Positions 44,291-54,930 of a stretch of 64,000 nucleotides of DNA are shown here, in pieces. The notes under the pieces were generated by a model that made no database searches, had not been told where the DNA came from, and saw only the letters and a list, made by a program, of their open reading frames with translations. This DNA comes from Vandiemenella viatica (taxonomy: Eukaryota; Arthropoda; Insecta; Orthoptera; Morabidae), in NCBI GenBank assembly GCA_031002005.1, contig CM061920.1, forward strand, positions 51,500,610-51,564,609, read 5' to 3'. Both the position numbers and the translations under genes were made by a program. Numbering within the stretch: the first letter of the stretch is position 1; every line of letters starts with the position of its first letter.

Positions 44291-44759
44291 TAACTGGGGG
44301 TCGATAAAAAGTTAAATATTCTATGAAGGGGTTGATGGCATAAAAAGTTTGGTGACGCCTTTATTAGAACAAAATAGAACTGTGTATAATGTAGATAGGG
44401 AAGTTTACAAAATATTTTATTTCAACTGTAGTGAAATTAGGCCTAGAAAACCAATCCCCAGACAGTGTCCTAAGGCTTCTTCAGACTGCTTTCCTGAATA
44501 CAGTTGTAATGCAAAGGCTGAAATTCCAGCTGAATAAGCTTCAGAAAACAAAATGTTTTGGTCTGGATAGCGGCCAGGACAAAAGATCACAGAACCAAAG
44601 AATAAAGGAACAATAAGAGTGGTAAAGTGAGTAGATTTCAGAAAGAATAATGGCGCGACTGGTGTAGTAAGATAGTCTTTGATGAGCCAAGATCTGGGAT
44701 AGGACGAAAGGCGTCATGTGAGAGATAGGGTGATTGTGTTGGCAGGTTTGAGAGGATGA
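44291..44759. other. Unassigned sequence upstream of LINE family D
   Basis: No clear features. Short open frames at 44349-44616 lack known motifs and could be eroded LINE linker. Confidence 0.35.
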
Positions 44760-44901
44760 GATGCAATATTCTTCTTTGGCTGAAAAATTAATTAAAACAA
44801 ACTGCAGTAAGCAAAATAAAGATGTTCCCAGTCTTTCCACAATATCTAGTACCACAATGTATGTAACTGAAACAAACCCTGATTAAATTTAAAAAATCAT
44901 A

Positions 44902-45339
44902 ATGACATTAAAAAATAGTTATTCATGTGGACTAGATGAGGTCCCAGATTTCATATTTAAAACCTGTTCTAATTATGTAGCTGCCCCTCTGGCAAAAATT
45001 TTCAACATATCTGTACAAACTGGAACTTTTCCTGAAGTACTCAAAACTGCAATAGTGACTCCATTGTTAAAAAAAGGACTTCCTGATCAGTTGGCAAATT
45101 ATAGACCTGTCTCCCAATTAAGTGTTTTTTCAAAAATATTAGAAAAACTCTTCCTTGACAGACTCCTTAAGTTTATCAACAAATATGCACCACTTTCTAC
45201 ACAGCAGCATGGATTCAGGAAAAATAAATCTACTCATACAGCAATCTTTGAATTCTTAAATTCTGTTTTAAAGGCTTTGGATGGAAATGATATGGCTGCA
45301 GGTATTTTCCTAGACCTATCAAAGGCATTTGATGTAATA
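44902..45339 (+). pseudogene. LINE D reverse transcriptase, part before the mariner
   Basis: 146 codons carry TLKNSYSCGLDEVPDFIFK (block 0), ILKTAIVTPLLKKG and NYRPVSQLSVFSKILEKLF (blocks 1-2), QQHGFRKNKSTHTAIFEFL and GIFLDLSKAFDVI, the motif-A region with its catalytic Asp. The codon ATA at 45337-45339 contains the TA target of the mariner. Two in-frame stops just upstream of 44902 mean the start given is only the first methionine of the open part. Confidence 0.85.
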
Positions 45340-46662
45340 CAAGGGCTGTTTTTATTTCAACCTCCGATAGTCCATAAATAAAAGACAAATGGACATGGAA
45401 AAAATATTATGGTACACTTATGGTTACTTTTCAACGTAATCACCTTGAAGATTAAGGCATTTATCATACCTGTGGACAAGCTGTCCAATACCCTCTTCAT
45501 AAAATGTTGCCGCCAATGAGTTTAAATGAGTCATCACATTGTCTTGAAACTCCTCGTTGGTCTGGAACCGCTGCCCTCCTAGCCACTTCTTCAATTCAGC
45601 AAAAAGATGAAAGTCACTTGGTGCTAGGTCGGGACTGTATGGTGGGTGATCAAAAATCTCCCATTGAAATTGTTCAATAAGTCGCTGGGTGACACCAGCA
45701 CTGTGGGGGCGAGCGTTGTCGTGGAGCATAACAATGCCAGAAGTCAGCATACCTCTTCTTTTGTTCTGCATAGCCCTCCGTAAATGTTTTAAAGTTTCAC
45801 AGTAAACAGCTGCATTAATCGTGGTCCCCGGCAGCATAAACTCCACAAGCAATAGGCCTTTTTGGTCCCAAAACATGGTAGCCATAACCTTTCGGTTGTT
45901 GAAGGTCTCTTTGAATTTGATTGGTTTGTTCGGTGAATTTGTGTGCATCCATTGTTGGGATTGTTGTTTCGTTTCGGGTGTCTCATACCGAATCCATGTC
46001 TCATCTCCAGTCACAATTGATTTCAAAAAATCTTTTCCATCTGCGTTATAACGGGCAAGGAACTTTAAAGCTGACGCCATTCGGTGAATTTTGTGGTTGT
46101 AGGTCAACATTTTAGGGACCCAGCGAGCACAGATTTTTTTGTAGTGTAAATTGTCTGTTATGATGGAGTACAGAGAAGATCTGGAGACCTCTGGAAATTT
46201 CATTGATAATGAATTTATTGTGAACCTACGGTTTTCTCTTACCACTTTGTCAACCAGTTGAACAAGGTCATCTGTAGCGACAGATCTGCGTCCTTGACCT
46301 CCTTCATCGTGCACATCAGTTTGGCCTTCTTTAAATTTTCTGCACCACTCACGCACGACTCCTTCACTCATAAAACACTTTCCATACACTTGGCTCATTC
46401 TTCAATGGATTTCTGCTGCACTGTTCCCTTCTGCTTCCAGAAAACGAATAACACTTCGTAACTCGCTCTTGGCGGGAGAGTTGATGAACGCGACCATGTT
46501 TCTTTGACTGTAGCTTGGCACAGAATGAAGTCACAAATGCGCCAAAAACATAGTGTGTCGTAGGGGAGATGCGCAATCGTCTACTGCGCACACCGCCCAC
46601 CTGCGACTCGTCTGGTCTCTATGCTGTTCAATCGGAGGTTGAAAAAAAAAAAACGCCCCTCA
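45340..46662 (-). mobile_element. Mariner transposon, full length (1323 bp)
   Basis: Termini are imperfect inverted repeats of about 30 bp (left CAAGGGCTGTTTTTATTTCA, right read inward TGAGGGGCGTTTTTTTTTTT, both continuing TCAACCTCCGAT) bordered by TA at 45338-45339 and 46663-46664. The size is typical of a complete mariner. It contains one transposase frame on the minus strand with a single internal stop. It is inserted in the LINE D polymerase, whose frame continues exactly after the right TA. Confidence 0.92.
45424..46497 (-). pseudogene. Mariner DD34D transposase with one nonsense codon
   Basis: The 357-codon frame begins at the ATG at 46497-46495 (MVAFINSPAKSELRSVIRF) and has a TGA about 32 codons in, just before a methionine at 46398 from which 324 codons are open. 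It shows the helix-turn-helix region, the WVPKML linker box (WVPHEL in the family), VTGDETWI (first D), MLHDNARPH (second D) and YSPDLAPSDFHLF (third D, 34 residues after the second). All three catalytic aspartates are present. The cut-and-paste enzyme would be truncated near its N-terminus unless translation restarted or the stop were read through. Confidence 0.92.
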
Positions 46663-46664
46663 TA

Positions 46665-47765
46665 GATCACGGTATACTACTAACTAAACTGGAAAAAATA
46701 GGGATAAGAGGGAATGCAAAAAACTGGATAAAATCGTACCTTGAAAACTGTAAACATAGAGTGTCTGTCGACTATGAAACAACATACCAGAAAAATTGTA
46801 CAAGGGAAAAATTTACCTCAGATGAACAGTTTGTTAAGTATGGTGTACCCCAAGGTTCAGTGTTAGGACCTATTTTGTTTCTAATTTATATAGATGACCT
46901 CACTAGCAATATCGATCCAAAAGATGCAGTTCAGTTTGCAGATGACACAAGTGTTTTACTCACCTCCCCGAACATTAAAAATTTAGAATTAACAGCAAAT
47001 AAAACCATGAGTGAGGTGAAAAACTGGTTTGATGCAAATAATTTAATCTTGAATGAGGAAAAAACAGTGTGTTTGAATTTTTGTCTACCTCATTCTGCTA
47101 ATAAAAACAATATTCAAGTAAACATAAGTGAAAAAGATCTGAAAAATGTAAATGAAACCAAATTCTTGGGATTACAGGTACAACAGAACATGAAATGGGA
47201 TGTTCACATAAGCAAATTAGCTAAAAGACTGTCTACAATGTGCTACGGACTAAGAATTCTTAGGGATACCACTAGTATTAGTACAATAATGCAAGTATAC
47301 TACGCTCATTTCCACTCACTGGTCAGATATGGAATTATTTTCTGGGGTAGCTCACCACAAAGCACTGATATATTTAGGATGCAAAAAAGAGCAGTGAGAA
47401 CTATATGTCACCTAAAAAGACAAGAATCCTGTATAACACATTTCATAAACCTCGCCATTCTAAATGTTCCATGTCTGTACATCTATGAAATAGTTCTTTT
47501 CACAAGAGAGTACCTCCTAAGAAACAATAAACTAATAAAAAATGATATAGTACATAATTACCTCACTAGAGGACATTCAGACATCCAAAAAATGTTTTGC
47601 AGGACTACTACATATCAAAAAAGTATTTTAAATTCGGGAATAACAATCTATAATAAAATACCAGAAGAAGTAAAAAATGCTTCCTGTAGCTCATTTAAAA
47701 TAAAACTAAAGGCATTTCTAGTGAGGCACAGCTTTTACTCTATTAGTGAATATATGGACTCATAA
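46665..47765 (+). pseudogene. LINE D reverse transcriptase, part after the mariner
   Basis: 366 codons continue DHGILLTKLEKIGIRGNAK, YGVPQGSVLGPILFLIYIDD (motif B), VQFADDTSVLL (motif C with both Asp), TKFLGLQVQQNMKWDVHI (thumb) and a C-terminal domain with FRMQKRAVRTICHLKR, ending SISEYMDS. The reading is uninterrupted from the TA junction at 46663 to the stop. The frame upstream of 46663 belongs to the mariner terminus, not the LINE. Intactness indicates a young copy before the mariner hit. Confidence 0.87.
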
Positions 47766-47773
47766 AAAAAAAA

Positions 47774-48002
47774 ATGGGGTTTAGGATTCCTTCAAATTTT
47801 GTTTTCATCAACTGTTGTATTGTTAAATTCTCTTCATGAAGCCTACACTTGTTTTGTCATTGTATTATCAACCATGTATATAAGTATATAAAAAAATGGG
47901 TTTTAGGATTCCTTCAAATTTTGTTTTCATCAACTATTGTATTGTTAAATTCTCTTCATGTACACTTGTTTTGTCATTGTATTATAAATCATGTATATAA
48001 GT
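47774..48002 (+). repeat. Tandemly duplicated 3' UTR block of LINE D
   Basis: Two near-identical units, 47774-47885 and 47896-48002, start ATGGGGTTTAGGATTCC and ATGGGTTTTAGGATTCC and end CATGTATATAAGT. They lie right after the stop codon. The first unit carries a few extra bases (GAAGCC). Repeated 3' UTR modules occur in some LINEs. Confidence 0.85.
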
Positions 48003-48115
48003 CCCATCATCTCATAATTATATGTAACATCTAATCATCAAAATGACTTATCCAATGTCAAATGTGCACCTGTACTATAAATTGACTAAATGGATCAATA
48101 AAATATCAAATCAAA

Positions 48116-48600
48116 GAATTGCTTGTTAAAGACTTGAAATGTAAATATCATGGTATAACATTTAAACTCAACTGTGCAGGACACTTGCACAGGTGATAGG
48201 AAAAAGTTTCAATATCATTCTTTTATTGAAGCGAGTGAAGTGATGTACCAGAGAAGTGAGAGAATTGGGTTACAAAACTTTGGTCAGACAAATGCCTGAA
48301 TTTGGTGGTGCTGTAGGGGATCCACATTTTGGGCATTAAAGAGAAGAGTTACAGGGCTTGCAAAGTGGAGCAACTAGATTTATTGGTGGAAATTACTGCA
48401 GTACCCAGCATTAACTAAAATGATTTTTAGAAAAAGCTGGATTTGGATCCTCTGGATGATAGGAGGAGGCTGAAGAGAGAGCTGTGACTGTACGAGGCAT
48501 TTAATGGTGATGAAAGATATTGTTGGAAGAATTAAGAGTACTGAACAGAAGGGTAAAGATGATTATGGCCACTAGCTGGCACTCGATTTCAGGTATAATT
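48116..48600 (+). mobile_element. CR1-like LINE fragment (thumb and C-terminal region)
   Basis: It begins at GAATTGCTTGTTAAAGACTT, parallel to 59138, with the YLGITF block next, then the GTTACAAAACTTTGGTCAGA block and the aromatic/arginine tail region. All frames are broken. It is directly abutted by the end of LINE D. Confidence 0.65.
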
Positions 48601-49375
48601 ATTGTAATATATATTGTGTGGATGTCAGGTGAAAGGTAGCCACTTGGTACATAAAATCAATGCTTGCCACATTTTGAAGCTAGGGAGTACTCTGTCCCAC
48701 AGCTGCCAATGCCACATCATGTTGCCTTGTGAACAGTTAGTGAAATTGCTTGGTTCTAAAAGAATTTATTATAGGTATATTAATATACATTTTAATATTC
48801 ACTTTTCAGTGAAATATTATTAAACAAGGCAAAATAACCTCAAAATTAAAACTCTTGTTGTTTTTCTTCACTATTACATGACAAAATTTTGGTATTTACA
48901 ATATTAGTGACAGTGAAAATGCTGTTAAGCCATGAAAATAAGGAAAGAAAGTAAAGCCATCAATCAGCAAACAAATTCAAAAATGTTTCAGAATATTTCA
49001 GTATAACATTAATCATGTTTACAGGCAAGACAAGTGGCAAAGAGGTCAGATGTGCACACACTGAGATTCACTGCTCACTTGTGATCATGATTAAGACTTA
49101 TATGGAAATATTGTGTAGCATTCATGTTTATTTGTTTGTTGTGGCCTACCTACCTTCATCTGTGGTTAGTGAGTTTACTTTTCCTGTGTTTACTTATTTT
49201 TTTAGTATTTGATACAGCATCAATGCTGAGATAGGATCCAAAGTAATACCATTTCTCAGATAGACCTTGCAACAGACATTGTTTTTAACTTTGATAACAG
49301 CTGATACCATTATATACACATTCTTGTGGTTAGGTTGACCATGCATGAATAAGAGCACTGCCTCAAATAGTGTTT

Positions 49376-49420
<45 letters not shown>

Positions 49421-49524
49421 AACATCTTTCTCCCTTCAATTTGATGAGTGTTCAGTTTATGTATGTCCTGTTATAATAAATTGGTTTGGCCTAGGACCCA
49501 CTAGTTTGGCCTGATAATACATAC
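48601..49524. other. LPCAT intron segment with (GT)n/(GA)n
   Basis: AT-rich sequence with one scrap of the Penelope tail repeat (CTACCTTCATCTGTGGTTAG near 49150) and a (GT)15(GA)5 microsatellite at 49381-49420. No gene was recognised. Confidence 0.5.
49381..49420. repeat. (GT)15(GA)5 microsatellite
   Basis: Thirty bases of GT repeats are followed directly by ten of GA. Probably length-polymorphic. Confidence 0.9.
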
Positions 49525-50035
49525 AATAGGATTATCTTGGCATAACATTCAATGACAAACTAAACTGGACAGGACATATTGGACAGGTGGTAGGAAAAGG
49601 GTACAGGACTAACATTTTGGGTATCAAATACAGGAGTTGGAGGGGGTGCAGAGAAGGGCTGCTAGATTTGTCTTTTGAAATTACCGCAAAACACAATCAG
49701 TAACTATATGATAAAGGAGCTGGAGTGGGATTCGTTGGAAGATAGGAGAAGAGTGAAGAGAGTCACAGGAGTGTACAAGGCCTACATTGGTGATGAAGCA
49801 TGGAAAGATATTGGTGGGAGAGTTAAGGGATGCATGGAAGGGTGAAAATGACCATGACCACAAGCTGGCATAAGGTTGTGGGAAAATTTTATTTTGTAGG
49901 GAAAGGTGTAAGGGATTGGAATAAATTATAAAGATAAATGATGATTAATATACCAAAAACATTGATAGAATTTAAAGTTCGAATTAGTACAGGGCAAAAG
50001 TAGGTGGGAAGATGGAAAGGAGAAAGGTAGGTGTG
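49525..50035 (+). mobile_element. CR1-like LINE 3' fragment
   Basis: It carries the family blocks in order: ATCTTGGCATAACATTCAAT (YLGITF), GTGCAGAGAAGGGCTGCTAG (VQRRAAR), GGAGTGTACAAGGC (GVYKA) and GACCATGACCACAAGCTGGC (DHDHKLA). It ends near the GATTGCCAATGGAGTATGCA 3' terminus at about 50040-50060. Frames are interrupted many times. Confidence 0.7.
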
Positions 50036-51103
50036 TAGGGAGATTGCCAATGGAGTATGCACTCCATTACAACCATATCAAATTAAATTAAGAAGGATAA
50101 GCCCTCTAATCTTAAGTGCCTTTCCAGTTGAAGAAGCAGGTTGTGAGGATCAAGCTTTTGCTTTAACAGTCCATAGAGAAGCAAGTTTTGGAAGAAAACT
50201 GAAGACTGGAGCCATCTTTATAGACCTCACAGCTGCACATGATATGGTTTGGAGGTAATATCTAATGTGCAAGTTCATCAAACTTATGGGTTGTAAGGTA
50301 ATACCAGAGCTCATAAACAACATGCTATAAAACAGCATGGCTCAGATTGTGATAGGTCTGGTGTTATCAACAGGAGAGTACTGTTCTCCTGTTTGGCTGA
50401 ATAGTCCACATGTTACAACACCATCCTGAACCATCATCAGTTACATACTAAGATCTACTCCTCTTTTCTTGTTGTCTGTATTGAGCCATATAGAACAACC
50501 AAGGTTAGAAGATTTAATAATCTGATCTGCGAGTTCCAAAAAATATCAGTGAACATTGATCTTCCCATCCATGAAGACATGGTTCATAGATTAAATATAA
50601 TCTTTATGGGTTCTCTGTCATTTAGTGTTGAAGAAAGACACTCTGCCACCATCTTCAGGTGTGGTGTTACTGCTGTGACAACGAGAGCTACACTGATGTT
50701 ATCTTGTGTTGGTGTGTCCTATAAAGCCTGGTACTCCTACTCTTCCTTTCCTACTTGTACCATCACGCAGGCTGGCTACGGCTCCATATTGCACCTGTCA
50801 TCATCGCTAGAATGGCTAGCCTCCCATCTCCTTCCCTCCCCTACACACGCTCTGTCACACTGGCTGGCCGAGACTCCATACTGCATTCGTCAAACTGAGT
50901 GGCTAGTGATCTGACTGTAGGCTGATTATTATGGCTCTGTCCTGTTATGTCGGAACAAGAACATCAGCAAGGGAAGAAAGCTGCACTGACCTACAAAGTG
51001 GAAAATCCCATATACGGGGTCCCTGATCCCGGTCATCAGATAAAACCATCATAGAAGCCGGCATCCATTGTAGCTGCAATCATACAGCTGCCGAGAACAA
51101 ATT

Positions 51104-51444
51104 TTGAAGACCACAGCTGTACCTAGCGAATCGAGCAGCAAGACTAAGTACATGACCAAGTCACGCAAACCTGTTAGCCCAAAAGCACACAGGTGGTTAA
51201 TTTCTACAGTAGAATGGAGACAGGAATGGAAGAATGTAACTCCCAAGGAGTGGCAGTCACTATTTAGTGCTCAACATCCACCAACAAGATTTGACCTGCC
51301 ACATAAAACAACAGCTGCCCTTAACAGGATACAAACCAAGTATGGTCGATGTGGCTCATTGTTGTATAAGTGGGGCATAAGAACCTCACACTACTGTGAC
51401 TGTGGTGCACCTCAACAGACACTCCACCATATTGTCACTGAATG
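51104..51444 (+). pseudogene. LINE E polymerase C-terminal domain with CCHC-type knuckle
   Basis: About 114 codons are open from the ATG at 51104; the real start lies upstream in broken frame. CDCG...H-H-I-V-T-E-C supplies the spaced Cys/His residues of the C-terminal knuckle. The sequence after 51445 belongs to the inserted MITE, although the frame stays open through it to 51661. The domain tail resumes at 51814. Confidence 0.7.
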
Positions 51445-51809
51445 CAGAGGCGTAGCTACTATGGGGCTAGGCGGTGCAGTGCACCGGAGCCCCTACACTC
51501 AGGGGGACCCCAAGCAAACCTCAGGGGGCCTCAAGTGCACCTCTGGCGGCCCCCAAAGCGCAGTTCAGATGGCCCATGGGCCTTCACGGCAAACTGGGGA
51601 CTTTTTTTTAGCTCTACCGACGTCTAAGGGGGCCCCTGAGACAGAGGGTGCCCCTCACTAAAAGCCCTCACTGCTATGGGGGCCCCCAAGCACAACTCAG
51701 GGGCCCCCCAGCCTCAGCAACACAAAGCAAAAAAAGGTGGCCCATCTGGCCTGAGGGCCCAAAATAAATTTTTTGCACCTGGGCCCTTGTTGACCTAGCT
51801 ACGCCACTG
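51445..51809. mobile_element. hAT-type MITE, 365 bp, with perfect 8-bp target duplication
   Basis: Flanks are identical octamers ACTGAATG at 51437-51444 and 51810-51817. Termini are CAGAGGCGTAGCTA on the left and, read inward, CAGTGGCGTAGCTAGG on the right: CAG-start inverted repeats plus 8-bp duplication are the hAT signature. The interior is GC-rich with repeated GGGGGCCCC-like blocks. No transposase is present, so it depends on a partner element. It interrupts the LINE E knuckle just after a cysteine codon. Confidence 0.92.
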
Positions 51810-51885
51810 ACTGAATGTAGAAAATGGCGGGCCCAGGTTTACTGGAAGACTTTATTAAAGCACCTACCAATGCTACAAAGTGGTT

Positions 51886-53039
51886 GTAAAATCTAGTTTT
51901 ACAACTTTAAACTTTTATTTCATGTGCATTGTTGATTGTGTTAGAATAACAGATTGTTTGTATTCTAACAGTATTGTATTGCCATAAGCTAAAGAAAATA
52001 AAAGTGGAAATATGGCAGGCCTTTTATCACATAGCAGTCAGAGATCATGTGTGGTCACTCCATATGTATTGAGAAGCAGTGGACCGAAATATTTACTGGG
52101 AGCTGAATTTGTTCATTGCATTTCATGTGGGGAGTAAGTGGTGGCCAGGTAAAAGTGAACTTTGGCGAAGTGTTGTTTTGTGTTATAACATCTCTCAGAA
52201 AATTACTGAGGGCTCAGAATGTTGTCTAGAGACCCAGTGTTTAACTTCAGTGTCTGAAACATTTTTTGTGTAGCAGAGGACAATTCAGCTGTATTTAGAA
52301 TCGATTCAGTAGAGTTTGTTATATACCTATTATATTACCTAAACTATTCAACATGTGACCTATTGCATACAATGAATATACCAAATAACTTCCAATAGTA
52401 AAGCACTTTATATGTCATAACCTTGTTATATGTCCATTATCTGGCTAAAGCCAATTAGAAGGGGGTAAATCTCATATAATTGTACAGTAAAGAACTTTTA
52501 TAATGATTTTCATAACAAGAAATCACTTTTTAAATCAATTCTAAAACATTTTTGTAAAAGACATAAGATTCAAATAAGGTTGTTTTTCAGTCATGATGAA
52601 TTTTGTTGTATTCATTTCCACTAAAAAAGCAGAGAGTGACAATCACTTTAAGGCAGTTTTTGTGTGCTTTTAAAATTTATATAAGGAGATATTTCAAATC
52701 AAAATAATTCGATCTTTTTAGAAACGAGCTAGAAAGATAAAATATGCATAAATGAAAGAGACAAATTCAATTAATAACAAACATATAACAGTTCAGAGGT
52801 AACTTGAAATTTAAAGTAAGAAAAATGATGTTTTAGTGTTAACATGTGATAGCATCACCATGTGTGACTTTTAGAAATTATTAGCTCTTAAACGAGAATA
52901 ATTATGAGAAAAGTTGTCATGACCAAAAAGATAGGGAATAAATTAAATTATAACATATTAAAATTTCAGGAAAATCTGAGTAAAATTAGTGGGGCTTTTT
53001 CTAATTAACTAAAGAATAGTATTTCCCCACAGGAATACA
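51886..53039. other. LPCAT intron segment, nothing recognised
   Basis: AT-rich. Its right part may belong to the LTR whose promoter-like end is annotated next; a TG-start near 52434 (TGTTATATGTCC) is one possible LTR beginning. Confidence 0.4.
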
Positions 53040-53630
53040 CCGGTGTTCCACGGCGATTCAGCAATAGATAAGCCTAGCCTATAAAAAGCCGACCAGTGTA
53101 AGCAGTCGGGAAAATAGTTTTCAAACAGTTTTACGGTGCAGGCAGTCTTGGATAGTTTCTAAACAGTTTTTAAGCAGGTAGTTTTGAAGTAGCAGTACAC
53201 GTTGCTCCGCGAGGGTAAATTTCAAAATGTAATTACTGAAAGTTCAACTATCTAGCCTCGGAACAAGTTTGTGGACTTACTCATTCACTTTAAGGAAACT
53301 TTAAGCTAAACTCAGTGAAATAACTTTTTTTCGATAGTTTAAGAAGTCAACAGTGTTTGAGAACTAATTTTGGGGTTGCAAATAGATAATATGTTTGCAA
53401 GAGAGAATGTTTCATCAGTGTTGTGCCTTAAAGGATAACCTGCATCTTCTTATGTGATTTCAAAGTTCGATATTGCCTTAAATGTTTCAATAGTGTAATC
53501 TGATACCAGTGTTAACTTCAGCATACTTTCAGAATATATTTCAAATTTGTAACAACAAATGACTTTCTTTCATTTATGTATGACCTGTTAGCTATTACAG
53601 GGTAAACTAATAGCTTGGCGACCGGTTTAA
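53040..53630 (+). mobile_element. Putative LTR (promoter/R region) with primer-binding site
   Basis: A TATA-like CCTATAAAAAGCCG at about 53079-53092 is followed ~30 bp on by a CAGTC initiator-like site, and at 53616-53625 comes TGGCGACCGG, which starts like the tRNA-Arg primer-binding site of insect Gypsy-group elements. Just before it, GGGTAAACTAATAGCT resembles the equivalent junction of the LTR at 25.9 kb (GGGTAACAAATTTTG). These signs together suggest an LTR end plus leader. gag/pol are absent and the LTR start is not fixed. Confidence 0.4.
53079..53092 (+). promoter_or_regulatory. TATA-like box of the putative LTR
   Basis: TATAAAAAG lies in a GC-richer neighbourhood with an initiator-like CAGTC about 30 bases downstream. 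That spacing fits a core promoter. It is on the strand opposite to LPCAT. Confidence 0.4.
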
Positions 53631-54574
53631 AGAACTACAGCATCTTCAAGAAAAGGTATCAGTTATACAGGCAACACGACCAAGTTAATACGAATGTTGC
53701 ATAACCCCAATGTACGTTTAGGCATTACAAGTTTCAGTTTTAAATTGTTCATTTCCTAGACAGAAGGATAGGCCTGCATGGAAAGGAAGTGAAAATTTAA
53801 AGACTGAATAATATTTAATACAAAATTTTAAAATTGTTAGTGATAGCTAAAGGAAATGATATTTATTACTCAAAAAAGTGAAGTAGCCAGATGCATCAAA
53901 CCTAGTGTGAAATATAGATATGGCCAGTGAGATTTAATTTATAGAGACAAATGGTGTGCAACTCATATAAAAACACTCACGGAGACATAATTATGGCTTA
54001 TGGCTCTCAGTTAATGTGAATATAGATATGGAACTAATTTTTAAGCATTAACATAAGGGTCAGATAACATTCTGAACTGAACAGCTGAGTCAGCAACTTC
54101 AAAGTGGTGTAATTAACATTCAAGGTGTGCAGTGGAATCTTCTGAGAAATTTACTTTGAAGTGTGTTTGTTTGAAAAAGAAAGGACAGATTTAAAAATAA
54201 GCATTTCAGACTATTATGAAATTTTATTTGAATTATTTCTGTCGTTTTGGAAATCCTTTCTATTGCCGATTTTTTTTTTTTTTTAATATCAGTAAACTGA
54301 AGTTGCCTGAATTCTTTATTAAATATAGCTGCAACACTTACTACTCCTTTAAATACACCATGATTTGTAAGCAATTAATGGGACTTGCAGATTAACAAAG
54401 GGAAACAATTTATTCTTCAGTAAACTTAACTAGAAGCCTTAAATTGTAATTGAATTTCAAAGTTCATTTAAATTTTGATTTTATTGTAAAGTACTATTTC
54501 TATTTACTTCATAAATGCTACAAAATTAGTTAGTAAAATGATATTCACCAGTAGCAAAAATCCTGAAGTTCTTC
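53631..54574. other. LPCAT intron segment, nothing recognised
   Basis: AT-rich, without coding motifs. The first part could be retrotransposon leader. A poly(T) run lies near 54270-54285. Confidence 0.4.
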
Positions 54575-54930
54575 ATGAGAAGAGGGTCATGGGAGTGTAC
54601 AAGGCGTATATTGGTGATGAGGCATGGAAAGATATTGGTGTAAGAATTGAAAGTAATGCATGGAAGGGGAAAGATGACCATGACCACAAGCTGGCACTCG
54701 ATTTCAGGTACAAGGGTGTAGGAAGATTCTCTTTTTTAGGTAAGGGTGTCAGGGATGGAATAAGTTACCAAGAGAAATGATGAATAATTTGTCAAAAACG
54801 TTGAATGAATTTAAAGTTAAAATTTGTAAATGGTAAATGTAGGTGGATGAAGAAAAGGGGGAAGATGAGTGTTTAGGGAAATTGCCACCGGATTATGTGC
54901 TCCTTTACAATTTAATTTAATAACAAACAC
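54575..54930 (+). mobile_element. CR1-like LINE 3' fragment (young-looking tail)
   Basis: The open frame 54538-54780 reads RVMGVYKAYIGDEAWKDIGV and DDHDHKLALDFRYKGVGRFS, the C-terminal domain of the family. A frameshift follows at about 54756, then NNLSKTLNEFKVKICKW in another frame, with a 3' UTR ending GGATTATGTGCTCC at about 54890-54905. A strongly 5'-truncated insertion. Confidence 0.75.

Larger units (their letters stand above)
44760..48115 (+). mobile_element. LINE family D with RT split by a mariner
   Basis: Polymerase sequence runs 44902-45339, is interrupted by a 1323-bp mariner (45340-46662), and resumes at 46663 in the same register to a stop at 47763-47765. Upstream to about 44760 the reading continues through stops (YVTETNPD at about 44860). 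After the stop comes a 3' UTR with a tandemly doubled ~110-bp block and an end TATCAAATCAAAG near 48105-48115. The style (CR1/L2 superfamily, no C-terminal zinc knuckle) is inferred. Apart from the insertion the main frame is remarkably open. Confidence 0.85.
50036..51885 (+). mobile_element. LINE family E (Jockey-like) fragment split by a hAT MITE
   Basis: Decayed polymerase blocks include DQAFALTVHREASFGRKLKT, GAIFIDLTAAHDMVW (motif A) at 50160-50255 and SPVWLNSPHVTT near 50390. The C-terminal open stretch 51104-51440 shows RWLISTVEWRQEWKN, LPHKTTAALNRIQTKYGRCG and YKWGIRTSHYCDCGAPQQTL followed by HHIVTEC, a C-C-H-C knuckle. This is interrupted at 51445 and resumes after 51817 with the RKWRAQVYW continuation to a stop near 51888. 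Inactive, but the tail is recent enough to stay open. Confidence 0.7.

Noticed and set aside
45821..46115. Plus-strand frames inside the mariner
   Set aside because: Antisense shadows of the transposase frame.
51442..51661. Proline/glycine-rich protein-like frame
   Set aside because: It is the translation of the GC-rich hAT MITE continuing from the LINE frame, not a gene.
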